This document shows positions 34,327 to 42,606 of a DNA stretch of 60,345 bases, piece by piece. The stretch lies in contig CABURU010000009.1 in assembly GCA_902494085.1 (NCBI GenBank), positions 1-60,345 of the forward strand, written 5' to 3'. The translations under genes and the position numbers were made by a program. The DNA is from an uncultured Collinsella sp. (GTDB lineage: Bacteria > Actinomycetota > Coriobacteriia > Coriobacteriales > Coriobacteriaceae). The notes under the pieces were generated by a model. That model saw only the letters and a program-made list of their open reading frames with translations, was not told the origin of the DNA and did no database searches. How positions within the stretch are numbered: the first letter of the stretch is position 1; each line of letters begins with the position of its first letter.

Positions 34327-35784
34327 ATGGACTACAAGATTACCGGCTACGAGCCCGCCCAGCTGTTCCATTTCTTTGAGGAGGTCAGCGCGATCCCCCG
34401 TGGGTCTGGCAACGAGAAGGGCATCAGCGATTTCCTGGTTGCGTTTGCCAAGGAGCGCGGTCTCGATGTGTACCAGGACGAGGTCTACAACGTCATCATT
34501 CGCAAGCCCGCATCTGCCGGTGCCGAGAATGCCCCGACCGTGATGCTGCAGGGCCACATCGATATGGTGTGCGACAAGTTGGGCTCCGTTGAGCACGACT
34601 TTACGACCGATGGTATCGACCTGGTCGTCAAGGACGGCGTCCTCACCGCTAACGGCACCACTCTGGGCGCCGACAACGGTATTGCCGTCGCGCTTATGCT
34701 CACTGTTCTCGATGACGATTCGATCGTTCACCCCGCCCTCGAGTGCGTGTTCACCACCGACGAGGAGACTGGCCTGGTCGGCGCCGAGACGCTCGACAAG
34801 TCCCAGATTAGCGCCCGCACCATGATCAACCTTGATTCCGAGGAAGAGGGCGTTGCCACCGTCAGCTGTGCCGGCGGCGTCGTCGTTACCTACACCTGCC
34901 CGATCGCGCGCGAGCACAAGACCGGTAGCACCCTCACGCTCGACATCTCCGGCCTGCTGGGCGGCCACTCCGGCAGCGATATCAACCTGGAGCGCGGCAA
35001 CGGCAACCTCATCATGGCCCGCATCATCGACCGCCTGATGGTTGCCGGCGAGCCCGCCATCGTTAGCTTTAACGGCGGCACCAAGGACAACGCCATCAAC
35101 CGTGAGTGCAAGGCTGTTCTGGTCTACGCCGACCACGCTGCCGCCGAGGCCGCGGCCCAGATCGCAAAGGGCATCATCGCCGACGTCACTGCCGAGCTCG
35201 AGGTCTTCGACCCCGGCTTTACTTGCACCGTCGAGATTGCCGACGACGCCGAGGTTGAGGCCATGGACCAGAAGTCCGCGCTTGCCCTCATCCGCGCCCT
35301 GCGCCTTGCCCCTAACGGCGTGATTCGCCGCAACGTCGCCACCGACGGCTCCGTCGAGGTTTCCTCCAACATCGGCGTGGTCGCCACCTCCGATGACGAG
35401 GTCAAGATTATGCTGTCCCCGCGCTCTTCGATCACCTCGCTGCAGAACGAGTTCAAGGACCGTCTGCAGACGCTGGCCGATGTCCTGGGCTTCGACGCCA
35501 AGTTTGAGTTTGAGTATCCCGGCTGGAGCTATGCCGAGCATTCGCCGGTCCGCGAAGTCTTTGTCGAGAGCTATCGAGAGCTCTTTGGCTCCGAGCTGCG
35601 CATCGAGTCCATTCACGCCGGCCTTGAGTGCGGCCTGTTTGCCGAGGCTCTGCACGGCCTGGACGCCATCGCCGTGGGCCCGACGCTCTCCGATGTCCAT
35701 ACCCCGGACGAGAGCATGGAGTTCGCTTCTGCCGAGCGCTTCTACGAGCTGCTCATCGACGTCCTCAAGCGCCTCGCTGCGTAA
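34327..35784 (+). CDS. pepD: Aminoacyl-histidine dipeptidase (beta-Ala-His dipeptidase family)
   Basis: Zinc-dependent M20 family dipeptidase of the PepD type, cleaving carnosine-like and other Xaa-His dipeptides. The 485 residues carry the metal motifs MLQGHIDMVCDK near residue 77, GADNGIAVAL near residue 116, DEETGLVGAE near residue 146, and a late HAGLECGLFAE. GGHSGSDINLERGNGN marks the dimerisation insert. AAGGAGG before the ATG at 34327 supports the start; the longer open frame upstream lacks family similarity. It lies alone between clpC and the hipBA pair. Confidence 0.93.
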   Translation: MDYKITGYEPAQLFHFFEEVSAIPRGSGNEKGISDFLVAFAKERGLDVYQDEVYNVIIRKPASAGAENAPTVMLQGHIDMVCDKLGSVEHDFTTDGIDLVVKDGVLTANGTTLGADNGIAVALMLTVLDDDSIVHPALECVFTTDEETGLVGAETLDKSQISARTMINLDSEEEGVATVSCAGGVVVTYTCPIAREHKTGSTLTLDISGLLGGHSGSDINLERGNGNLIMARIIDRLMVAGEPAIVSFNGGTKDNAINRECKAVLVYADHAAAEAAAQIAKGIIADVTAELEVFDPGFTCTVEIADDAEVEAMDQKSALALIRALRLAPNGVIRRNVATDGSVEVSSNIGVVATSDDEVKIMLSPRSSITSLQNEFKDRLQTLADVLGFDAKFEFEYPGWSYAEHSPVREVFVESYRELFGSELRIESIHAGLECGLFAEALHGLDAIAVGPTLSDVHTPDESMEFASAERFYELLIDVLKRLAA

Positions 35785-35839
35785 AGGTTGCGCTAGCAGC
35801 AGTCCGAGTCACGTGCTAGCGGATTGCAAATGACATTAT

Positions 35840-35884
35840 GAGAGGGGGCACCCGGTCTTTTGCGACGGGTGCCCCCTCTCTTTT
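35840..35884. terminator. Bidirectional-looking terminator between pepD and hipA
   Basis: A perfect 15-bp stem, GAGAGGGGGCACCCG at 35840-35854 with its complement at 35866-35880, then TTTT. pepD and hipA converge on it. Confidence 0.92.
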
Positions 35885-35911
35885 GTTTGATAATTGCGAA
35901 ATTACGGCCAC

Positions 35912-37216
35912 CTAGTCCATTTCTGCCCTGATGAGGTCGAGGGCGCGCTGGCAGTTTTCGCGGACGGGGCCGAGCATATGCTCGCGCAGGTCCGCCATGC
36001 CGGGCAGGTCGGCGTATTCGTCCATGACCTCTTCCATGCAAATGGGTACCTCGTAGGCGAGGTCCATCATGGTCGCAAAGCAAAACTTCTCGGATAGCCC
36101 GGCATCGGTGAGCGTCGCCTCCAGCGTGGGGTCGCCCATACCGTGGTATCGGCGGATAGCGCCTGGACCGATGCACCCCACACGATTTTCGCCGCCAACG
36201 CTCATGGCAAGGCGCGCCCGGCGGCGCATGCGCTCATACGCCAAACCCGACGCGACATCGTACATTCGAGCCATCATGGCTGCGCCGTCGTTTCCAAGGA
36301 GCAGGGAATAGTTTTTCGCGTGCGCATCCGGTGCGCCGATGATGGCGTTAAAGAAAAGTATCTGCGTAAACAGATACAGGTTAAGTTGATGGTGGCTCGT
36401 ATTTACGAGGAGCTCTTGAATGTCGCGTGTGGTCGGGCCGCCGTCTGCCGTGTACTTTTGGGCGGGCATCACCCCAAGTGCCTGACAGAGGTCTTCTTGA
36501 TGTAGGCGCCTGATCGTTCCGTCTTTGACTTTCACGCGGTCATAGCGCTCAACAATGAGGGCAGGTTCGTCCTCAAACATACGATATTCGACGTTTGCCG
36601 TTGCGATGCCGGCGCGCTGGGCGCTTTTCATGCAGACAAACTCATTGAGAGCCTCGAGTTTAAATCCGATAACGCCATTTTTGAAAATATGCGTCGTGGG
36701 CGAGGAGCCCATGCATTCGCACCAGCGGTCGTTTATGAACGCGAGCGCGAACTTGCCCTGGTTGCCTCCAAGTGACCAACTTTCATCTAGACCCATCCAC
36801 GATGCATCGCGGTCATCTCTGATCGACTTGAGACGAAGAGCAATTTCGTGGTCGTCTATAGGGCGGTATTCGCCAGCGCGATGCAGGACGGCGTCGGCAT
36901 CTTCTTCGGCACAAAACTGCACTCCGCCCGGACAGTCGAGTCCGATATGGCTGAGCAACGCAACGGGATTGTTGGGCCTAACGTCGAATTCGGCGGCAAT
37001 CGCTTTTCGTTGGTCCTCGCTGTCGGGTAGAAGGCCAAACAGGTACGGATTCATGACCTGTTGTCCGTATGTGCGATTCGATACGGGTATGTTGGTCGAT
37101 AGGGCTGGCCCGTCATAGTCATGATCGTAGGTAAAGCTGATAAGACCGTTCTCATCTTGCGCGAGCGTTCCAGCAGGCACGCCGCAAATAATGGTCCGAA
37201 GTGATGTTCTGGCCAT
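35912..37216 (-). CDS. hipA: HipA-family serine/threonine kinase toxin
   Basis: A 434-residue HipA-type protein. HipA kinases of toxin-antitoxin systems phosphorylate glutamyl- or related tRNA synthetases and slow growth. The N-terminal coupling domain covers about residues 1-105 (LFGLLPDSEDQRKAIA). The HipA C domain follows with GGNQGKFALAF, and the kinase centre DAHAKNYSLLL (catalytic Asp and metal-binding Asn) plus YDVASGLAY as the second metal site. All key residues are present, so it is probably active. It begins three bases after the stop of the small helix-turn-helix gene on its 5' side, the usual antitoxin-then-toxin order. Confidence 0.9.
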   Translation of the reverse strand: MARTSLRTIICGVPAGTLAQDENGLISFTYDHDYDGPALSTNIPVSNRTYGQQVMNPYLFGLLPDSEDQRKAIAAEFDVRPNNPVALLSHIGLDCPGGVQFCAEEDADAVLHRAGEYRPIDDHEIALRLKSIRDDRDASWMGLDESWSLGGNQGKFALAFINDRWCECMGSSPTTHIFKNGVIGFKLEALNEFVCMKSAQRAGIATANVEYRMFEDEPALIVERYDRVKVKDGTIRRLHQEDLCQALGVMPAQKYTADGGPTTRDIQELLVNTSHHQLNLYLFTQILFFNAIIGAPDAHAKNYSLLLGNDGAAMMARMYDVASGLAYERMRRRARLAMSVGGENRVGCIGPGAIRRYHGMGDPTLEATLTDAGLSEKFCFATMMDLAYEVPICMEEVMDEYADLPGMADLREHMLGPVRENCQRALDLIRAEMD

Positions 37217-37219
37217 TGG

Positions 37220-37687
37220 CTATTTCCCTTCGGGCATGGTTTGGCTAGATGCGTTTGCGGCAATCGAGACTCCGAGATTGGACATGGCGAAATCGGCGAA
37301 GGCCCTGTCGTAGAGCTCGGACGTAAGGGGGGTATCTGCAAGAGCCGGAATGGTTGTGCTGCGACGGTTGCGATGATGAAGACGTTGAGCGTGATGGCGT
37401 CTGGAGGTGCTGCAAGGTTGATCAGCATGCGGGGCGTCGACTGGGTGCTCATTTTTCGTTTCGCTTATATCCCCTTGTGCTGCGAGCGCCAGTTCAAGAG
37501 CGTCGAAAATCGCCAGCAGCTTGTCGAGTCGAATGCCGGTGGCGTCTCCTAGCTCGAGCGATGCAAGCAGGCGCTCCGAAACACCGGCCTTTTTGGCGAG
37601 GGTGGCACGGGTGAGACCCTGAGTCTCGCGTGCCTGGCGCACGTAGATGCCAGCTTGGCGTGGTGTGGTGATGGGAAGGGTATCCAC
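37220..37687 (-). CDS. hipB: HipB-type XRE helix-turn-helix antitoxin
   Basis: A 155-residue protein with an XRE helix-turn-helix at about residues 12-65 (AGIYVRQARETQGLTRATLAKKAGVSERLLASLELGDATGIR, shown here in part), as in HipB. The C-terminal 80 residues are longer than in E. coli HipB and low in predicted structure; they may contact HipA or act as a degradation tail. It is first in the hipBA operon. Inverted CTTTTGCAT/ATGCAAAAG sites lie 22-50 bases upstream of its start and are likely its own operator. Confidence 0.85.
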   Translation of the reverse strand: MDTLPITTPRQAGIYVRQARETQGLTRATLAKKAGVSERLLASLELGDATGIRLDKLLAIFDALELALAAQGDISETKNEHPVDAPHADQPCSTSRRHHAQRLHHRNRRSTTIPALADTPLTSELYDRAFADFAMSNLGVSIAANASSQTMPEGK

Positions 37688-37708
37688 GGCTATCTCCTAA
37701 CGTGCAGG

Positions 37709-37764
37709 CTTTTGCATCCTAGTATGACATGCAAAAGTCTGCATGAAAAGGCCTCATGCAAAAC
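37709..37764 (-). promoter_or_regulatory. HipB operator and hipBA promoter region
   Basis: CTTTTGCAT at 37709-37717 and ATGCAAAAG at 37729-37737 form a perfect 9-bp inverted repeat with an 11-bp spacer; a further half-site ATGCAAAAC is at 37756-37764. On the minus strand the spacer contains CATACT, a credible -10 box, so a bound HipB dimer would cover the promoter. Confidence 0.65.
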
Positions 37765-37779
37765 TCTGCATGAGGCCTT
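37748..37779 (-). terminator. mntP terminator overlapping the hipB operator half-site
   Basis: AAGGCCTCATGCA at 37748-37760 pairs with TGCATGAGGCCTT at 37767-37779; on the minus strand TTTTC follows. It ends mntP transcription and its loop side contains the third HipB half-site. Confidence 0.8.
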
Positions 37780-37807
37780 ATACGGACGTTTAGTTTTGAA
37801 GGGTGTT

Positions 37808-38386
37808 TTACAGCACTAAAATCCCTAGGTGCTCCAGCAAAATCTTGAGGCCGATGAGGATGAGCACAACGCCGCCCACGATGGTGGCGGGCTTTTCGTA
37901 GCGCGCGCCAAAGATGCGGCCAATCGCCACGCCGGCAACGGAGAAGATGAAGGTCGTGATGCCTATGAGCGACACGGCGGGAACGATGTCGACGGAAAGC
38001 GCGGCGAACGAGATGCCCACGGCCAGGGCGTCAATCGAGGTGGCGATGGCGAGGATCAGGTACTCGCCCAGGTCAATCTTTTCGGCATCCTTGCCGTCGC
38101 CTTCATCCTCGTCTTCGGTAAAGGCCTCCCACAACATTTTGCCGCCGATAAAGGCGAGCAGGATAAAGGCGATCCAATGGTCGATGGGTCCGATGATGCC
38201 CATGAATTGACTGCCGAGCGCCCATCCGATTACGGGCATGCCGGCCTGAAAGCCGCCAAAGAACAAGCCGAGCACTACGGCGGCCTTAAGGTTGATCTTC
38301 TTCATGCCAAGGCCCTTGCAGATGGAAACGGCAAAGGCGTCCATCGAAAGGCCAACGGCGAGCAATACGAGCTCTGCGAGTCCCAT
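37808..38386 (-). CDS. mntP: Manganese efflux pump MntP
   Basis: A 192-residue membrane protein with six predicted helices that exports Mn2+. It has the two repeated signature regions LLAVGLSMDAFAVSICKGL near residue 8 and ILAIATSIDALAVGISFAA near residue 110, each with the conserved Asp in a membrane segment. An acidic loop (EDEDEGDGKDAEKIDL) separates the halves. The start at 38386 has GAGGGAG eight bases upstream and gives the normal family length; the open frame extends further but into the riboswitch. Control by the manganese riboswitch just upstream strongly supports the function. Confidence 0.95.
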   Translation of the reverse strand: MGLAELVLLAVGLSMDAFAVSICKGLGMKKINLKAAVVLGLFFGGFQAGMPVIGWALGSQFMGIIGPIDHWIAFILLAFIGGKMLWEAFTEDEDEGDGKDAEKIDLGEYLILAIATSIDALAVGISFAALSVDIVPAVSLIGITTFIFSVAGVAIGRIFGARYEKPATIVGGVVLILIGLKILLEHLGILVL

Positions 38387-38430
38387 AGTCTGGCTCCCTC
38401 TCTGCGGGCGGGCCCGCGTGTACCTCTTGG

Positions 38431-38573
38431 GGGAGTAACAAAAAAGACCCGTGGCGTACGCGTTGCGCGCACAGCCACGAGTCTCGTTCATTAAGGCAAG
38501 CCAGGCCGCATCGGCCAGTGTGTTGACTTGCCGCGCCACCGGAGGCGAACCCGATCACGCGACTACTCCCTCA
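38431..38573 (-). promoter_or_regulatory. yybP-ykoY manganese riboswitch
   Basis: On the minus strand the element opens with GAGGGAGTAG, holds GTCAACA and a GGCTTGCC arm, and closes with GAACGAGACTC, which are hallmarks of the Mn-sensing class. The final part AGACTCGTGGC can instead pair with GCCACGGGTCT (38443-38480 region) followed by TTTTTT, giving an intrinsic terminator that shares bases with the aptamer. Mn2+ binding should release this terminator and turn mntP on. Confidence 0.88.
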
Positions 38574-38733
38574 TTTATGCGAATCCCGATGCTACCACAT
38601 AAGCAGCTCATTTGGATTGGGGCTCTCAGCTGTGTTCGCTCATTCTGTAAGCATCGGATTTTGCGGGCGTCACAGGGGCAAACCGTGAGAAACTTATTGA
38701 CGTTTATGGAGCGTATACGATGGGAGCGATGCC

Positions 38734-39801
38734 TTGGATAAGAACGAGCTGCAAAAGCGTATGGAACAGGCCATTCGCCTGACGGCACCTGGCCAGCCGA
38801 TCCGCACCGCCCTCGACATGATCATTGCTGGTCACCTGGGCGCCCTTATCTGTGTCGGCGACACCGAAAACGTGCTCGCCGCCGGTAACGACGGCTTCCC
38901 GCTCAACATTTCGTTTACCTCGAACCGCCTGTTCGAGCTTTCCAAGATGGACGGCGCCATCGTTATCGATGGCGACCTCACCCAGATCCTGCGCGCCAAC
39001 TTCCACCTCAATCCCGATCCCTCGCTCGCCACGAGTGAGACGGGCATGCGTCACCGTACTGCCGCTCGCATGTCGGTGCTCACCGATGCCATCGTGATCT
39101 CGGTTTCGGCTCGCCGTGCCGTCGTTAACGTGTACGTTCACGGCAAGAGCTACGAGATTCAGCCCGTCACCACCATCATGAGCTCGGTCAACCAGCTCGT
39201 CGCCACGCTTCAGACCACCCGTCAGTCGCTCGATCGCTCCTTGCTGCGCCTGACGGCCCTTGAGCTCGACGACTACGTTACGCTCGCCGACATCACCGGC
39301 ATCTTCTCGAGTTTCGAGATCATGCAACAGGCAAAGACCGAGCTTAAGGATTGCATCGTCAAGCTGGGTAACCAGGGCAAGCTCGTGCAGATGCAGCTCG
39401 AGCAGCTCGCGGGCTCCAGCATGGATACCGAATACGACCTGATGATCCGCGACTACGCAAGCGATTCCTCCGAGGCAAACGCCGAGAAGATTCGCGCCGA
39501 GCTCGCTCGCATGACGCCTAAGGACCTGTCCGACCCGCAGCATGTGGCGGCGGTTCTGGGTTACGACGACCTGGACGAGGACTCCGTCATGACACCGCTG
39601 GGCCTGCGCACGCTTTCGCGCGTGTCCGTCGTGCGCGACGGCGTGGCCGAGAAGATCGTCGACGAGTATGGCTCGCTGCAGGAGCTCATGGACGACATCA
39701 GCGAGGATCCGGAGCGCTTGGGCGACTTTGGCGTCAACAACCCTGCCATTCTTGCGGACTCGCTGTACCGCATGAAGGGCACCAAACAGGGGAACGCATA
39801 A
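38734..39801 (+). CDS. disA: Diadenylate cyclase / DNA integrity scanning protein DisA
   Basis: Makes c-di-AMP from two ATP and scans DNA for branched structures. The 355 residues show the N-terminal cyclase domain with MDGAIVIDGD near residue 72 and GMRHRTAARMS near residue 105 (the DGA and RHR motifs), a helical spine, and a C-terminal HhH DNA-binding domain. The start is TTG at 38734 with GGGAG seven bases upstream; no in-frame ATG fits. It heads disA-ispD-ispF-cysS-rlmB-yacP. In Firmicutes radA normally lies between clpC and disA; here pepD, hipBA and mntP occupy that interval. Confidence 0.95.
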   Translation: MDKNELQKRMEQAIRLTAPGQPIRTALDMIIAGHLGALICVGDTENVLAAGNDGFPLNISFTSNRLFELSKMDGAIVIDGDLTQILRANFHLNPDPSLATSETGMRHRTAARMSVLTDAIVISVSARRAVVNVYVHGKSYEIQPVTTIMSSVNQLVATLQTTRQSLDRSLLRLTALELDDYVTLADITGIFSSFEIMQQAKTELKDCIVKLGNQGKLVQMQLEQLAGSSMDTEYDLMIRDYASDSSEANAEKIRAELARMTPKDLSDPQHVAAVLGYDDLDEDSVMTPLGLRTLSRVSVVRDGVAEKIVDEYGSLQELMDDISEDPERLGDFGVNNPAILADSLYRMKGTKQGNA

Positions 39802-40529
39802 TGGCGCCCGTATGCGCCGTGGTCGTTGCCGGCGGCAGCGGCCAGCGCTTTGGAAATCCCGGCGGCAAGCAGCTCGTTAACGTGGCGGGCCGTCCGCTCA
39901 TGAGCTGGTCCATCCGCGCGTTCGATCGTAGCGACAAGGTCGGCCATATCGTCGTGGTTTGCCCTGCCGAGCGCCGTGCCGAGATGCGCCGCTTGGCTAT
40001 CGACCCGTTTGACTATGACACGCCCATCAGCTTTGCCGATGCCGGCGATACTCGTCAGGATTCCACCCGCGCCGGCGTGCACGCGGTACCGGCGGGTTTC
40101 GAATATGTCGCTATCCACGACGGCGCCCGTCCGCTCATTACGACCGAGGCCATCGACCACGCTATCGACGTGCTCGTGAGCGACCGCTCGCTCGACGGTG
40201 TCGTGTGCGGCCAGCCCGCGATCGACACGCTCAAGATCGTCGATGGCGACAATATCGTCGAGACGCCGCCGCGTGAGCTCTACTGGGCAGCGCAGACGCC
40301 GCAGATCTTTAGCGTCGATGCTATGAAGCGCGCCCATGCTGCAGCCATTGCCGAGGGCTTTATCGGTACCGATGATTCGTCGCTGGTCGAGCGCATGGGT
40401 GGGCGCGTCCGCTGCGTCCAGAGCCCGCGCGATAACCTTAAGGTGACGGTGCCCGAGGACCTGCGTCCCGTAACCGCGATTCTGCTTGGCCGCATGGCCG
40501 AGGGAGAGGACCTTCCCCATGTTCAGTAA
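39801..40529 (+). CDS. ispD: 2-C-methyl-D-erythritol 4-phosphate cytidylyltransferase
   Basis: MEP-pathway enzyme coupling CTP to methylerythritol phosphate. The 242 residues start APVCAVVVAGGSGQRFGNPGGKQ, the nucleotide-binding loop with its Gly-rich run and Lys, then HDGARPLI and the late VERMGGRVRCVQS and NLKVTVPEDL. The ATG shares one base with the disA stop, and the C terminus overlaps ispF by 11 bases, so disA, ispD and ispF are tightly coupled. Confidence 0.95.
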   Translation: MAPVCAVVVAGGSGQRFGNPGGKQLVNVAGRPLMSWSIRAFDRSDKVGHIVVVCPAERRAEMRRLAIDPFDYDTPISFADAGDTRQDSTRAGVHAVPAGFEYVAIHDGARPLITTEAIDHAIDVLVSDRSLDGVVCGQPAIDTLKIVDGDNIVETPPRELYWAAQTPQIFSVDAMKRAHAAAIAEGFIGTDDSSLVERMGGRVRCVQSPRDNLKVTVPEDLRPVTAILLGRMAEGEDLPHVQ

Positions 40530-41013
40530 CCTGCGCATTGGCCATGGCTACGACGTCCACCGTCTGGTGGAGGGGCGTCGATGTATCATCGGCGGGGTCG
40601 ACATTCCCTACGAGCGCGGCCTGCTGGGCCACTCGGATGCCGATGTGCTCGCGCACGCCTTGGCCGACGCCATTCTGGGCGCCTGCCGCGGGGGAGACAT
40701 CGGCAAGCTATTCCCCGACACCGATCCCACCTATGAGGGCGCCGACTCGATGGTGCTGCTCGCTCGCGTGATGGACTATGCGCGCGAGCTGGGCTTCGAG
40801 TTTGTCGATGCCGATTGCACCATTGCCTGTCAGCAACCCAAGATCACCCCGCACCGCGATGCCATGCGCGCCAACCTTGCCCATGCCCTGGGTGTTGACG
40901 TCGAAAACGTGGGCGTCGCCGCCACTACGACCGAAAAGCTCGGTTGGGAAGGCCAGGGCGAGGGAATCGGCGCCTGGGCCGTCTGCCTGCTACAGAAAAC
41001 CGTTAAGGAGTAA
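40519..41013 (+). CDS. ispF: 2-C-methyl-D-erythritol 2,4-cyclodiphosphate synthase
   Basis: Next MEP-pathway step after IspE, forming the cyclodiphosphate in a zinc-dependent trimer. The 164 residues show GHGYDVHRL (Zn-binding Asp and His), the HSDADVLAHALADAILGA signature and GDIGKLFPDTDP, and a late TTTEKLGWEGQGEGIGA. I start at the ATG at 40519, inside the end of ispD, because residues before it do not belong to the family. It is four bases from cysS. Confidence 0.95.
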   Translation: MFSNLRIGHGYDVHRLVEGRRCIIGGVDIPYERGLLGHSDADVLAHALADAILGACRGGDIGKLFPDTDPTYEGADSMVLLARVMDYARELGFEFVDADCTIACQQPKITPHRDAMRANLAHALGVDVENVGVAATTTEKLGWEGQGEGIGAWAVCLLQKTVKE

Positions 41014-41016
41014 CGA

Positions 41017-42483
41017 ATGCGTATCTACAACAGCGCTACCCATAAAAAGGAAGAGTTCCAGCCCATCGAGTCCGGCAAGGTCCGCATGTACGTGTGCGGC
41101 CCCACGGTCTACGACAACATCCACATCGGCAATGCCCGCACGTTCATCAGCTTTGACGTGATTCGTCGCTGGCTCATCGCGAGCGGCTACGAGGTTACGT
41201 TCGCCCAGAACCTCACCGATGTCGACGACAAGATCATCAAGCGTGCCAACGAGCAGGGCCGTACGGCCGCCGAGGTCGCGACGGAGTTCTCCGACAAGTT
41301 CATCGGCGTCATGCGCGCCGCCAACGTGCTCGATCCCGATGTGCGCCCCCGCGCCACCAAGGAGATCGGCCCCATGATCGCCATGATCAAGACGCTTATC
41401 GAGCAGGGCCACGCTTACGCAGCCGATAACGGCGATGTGTACTTTGCCGTGCGCAGCGATCCCAACTATGGTCAGGTCTCGGGCCGCAACATCGACGACC
41501 TTATGGTTGGCGCGCGCATCGAGGAGAACGAGGACAAGAACGACCCGCTCGACTTTGCCCTGTGGAAGGCCGCCAAGCCCGGCGAGCCCAGCTGGCCGAG
41601 CCCCTGGGGTGAGGGCCGTCCCGGTTGGCACACCGAGTGCGCCGCCATGGTGCATCGCTACTTGGGCACTCCGATCGACATTCACGGCGGCGGCTCCGAC
41701 CTTGCCTTCCCGCATCACGAGAACGAGTGCGCTCAGGCCACCTGCGCCTGGCACCAGGGCTTCTCCAACACCTGGATGCACACGGGCATGTTGCTGGTAG
41801 ACGGCGAGAAGATGTCCAAGTCGCTCGGCAACTTCTTTACGCTGGCCGAGGTCCTCGAGCAGCACTCCGCTGCCGCCCTGCGCCTGCTGATGCTACAGAC
41901 GAGCTATCGCTCTCCGCTCGACTTTTCTTGGGAGCGCCTGGAGGGTGCCGAGAACTCGCTCACGCGTATCGCCGGTACGGTCGAGAACCTGCGCTGGGTC
42001 GCGAACCATGCGACGGCCGATGCCGATGAGGCAGCATCCGAGGCGTTTGCCGCCAAGGCCGCCGAGACCCGTGCCACCTTTAAGGAGTGCATGGACGACG
42101 ACTTTAACACCGCTGGTGCCATGGGTGCCGTCTTTGGCTTTGTGACCGAGTGCAACCAGTACCTGGAGCAGGCGGGCGACGCTGCCGACAAGACCGCCGC
42201 GCTTGCCGCCGCCGACACGCTGGCCGAGCTGCTCGATACGTTTGGCGTCGAGCTTCCCGAGCCCAAGGTCGAGCTGCCGCTGGGTCTGCTGGGCGTTGCC
42301 GCCGGTTTGGTCGCCTACACGGGCGACGACGTGGACGAGGCCGCTGCCAAGATTCTCGAGGCCCGCGCCGAGGCCCGTGCCGCCAAGAACTGGGATCTGG
42401 CCGACGCCATCCGCGACCAGCTTAAGGACCTGGGCCTCACCATTGAGGATACGGCCGCTGGCACCCGCATTAAGACTCTCTAG
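41017..42483 (+). CDS. cysS: Cysteinyl-tRNA synthetase
   Basis: Class I synthetase charging tRNA-Cys. The 488 residues have zinc ligands beginning at CGPTVYDNIHIGNAR, where HIGN is the class I signature, then GWHTECAAM and HHENECAQ for the remaining ligands, and KMSKSLGNF as the second ATP loop. The C-terminal 120 residues form the anticodon-binding helix bundle with an Ala-rich stretch. It sits in the same order as in Firmicutes, though gltX and cysE are absent, and mrnC is missing between cysS and rlmB. Confidence 0.95.
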   Translation: MRIYNSATHKKEEFQPIESGKVRMYVCGPTVYDNIHIGNARTFISFDVIRRWLIASGYEVTFAQNLTDVDDKIIKRANEQGRTAAEVATEFSDKFIGVMRAANVLDPDVRPRATKEIGPMIAMIKTLIEQGHAYAADNGDVYFAVRSDPNYGQVSGRNIDDLMVGARIEENEDKNDPLDFALWKAAKPGEPSWPSPWGEGRPGWHTECAAMVHRYLGTPIDIHGGGSDLAFPHHENECAQATCAWHQGFSNTWMHTGMLLVDGEKMSKSLGNFFTLAEVLEQHSAAALRLLMLQTSYRSPLDFSWERLEGAENSLTRIAGTVENLRWVANHATADADEAASEAFAAKAAETRATFKECMDDDFNTAGAMGAVFGFVTECNQYLEQAGDAADKTAALAAADTLAELLDTFGVELPEPKVELPLGLLGVAAGLVAYTGDDVDEAAAKILEARAEARAAKNWDLADAIRDQLKDLGLTIEDTAAGTRIKTL

Positions 42484-42606
42484 AGGCAAAGCGCTTGAGT
42501 AGGGACGCCTCGGGACTGGCCTGAAAAATAATGCCGAAGGCGTGATTTCCGGACCTGTCCCAGGGCGTCTCGTCCATTTCAGTTTCTATATCTCGAGGAT
42601 TTTCAC

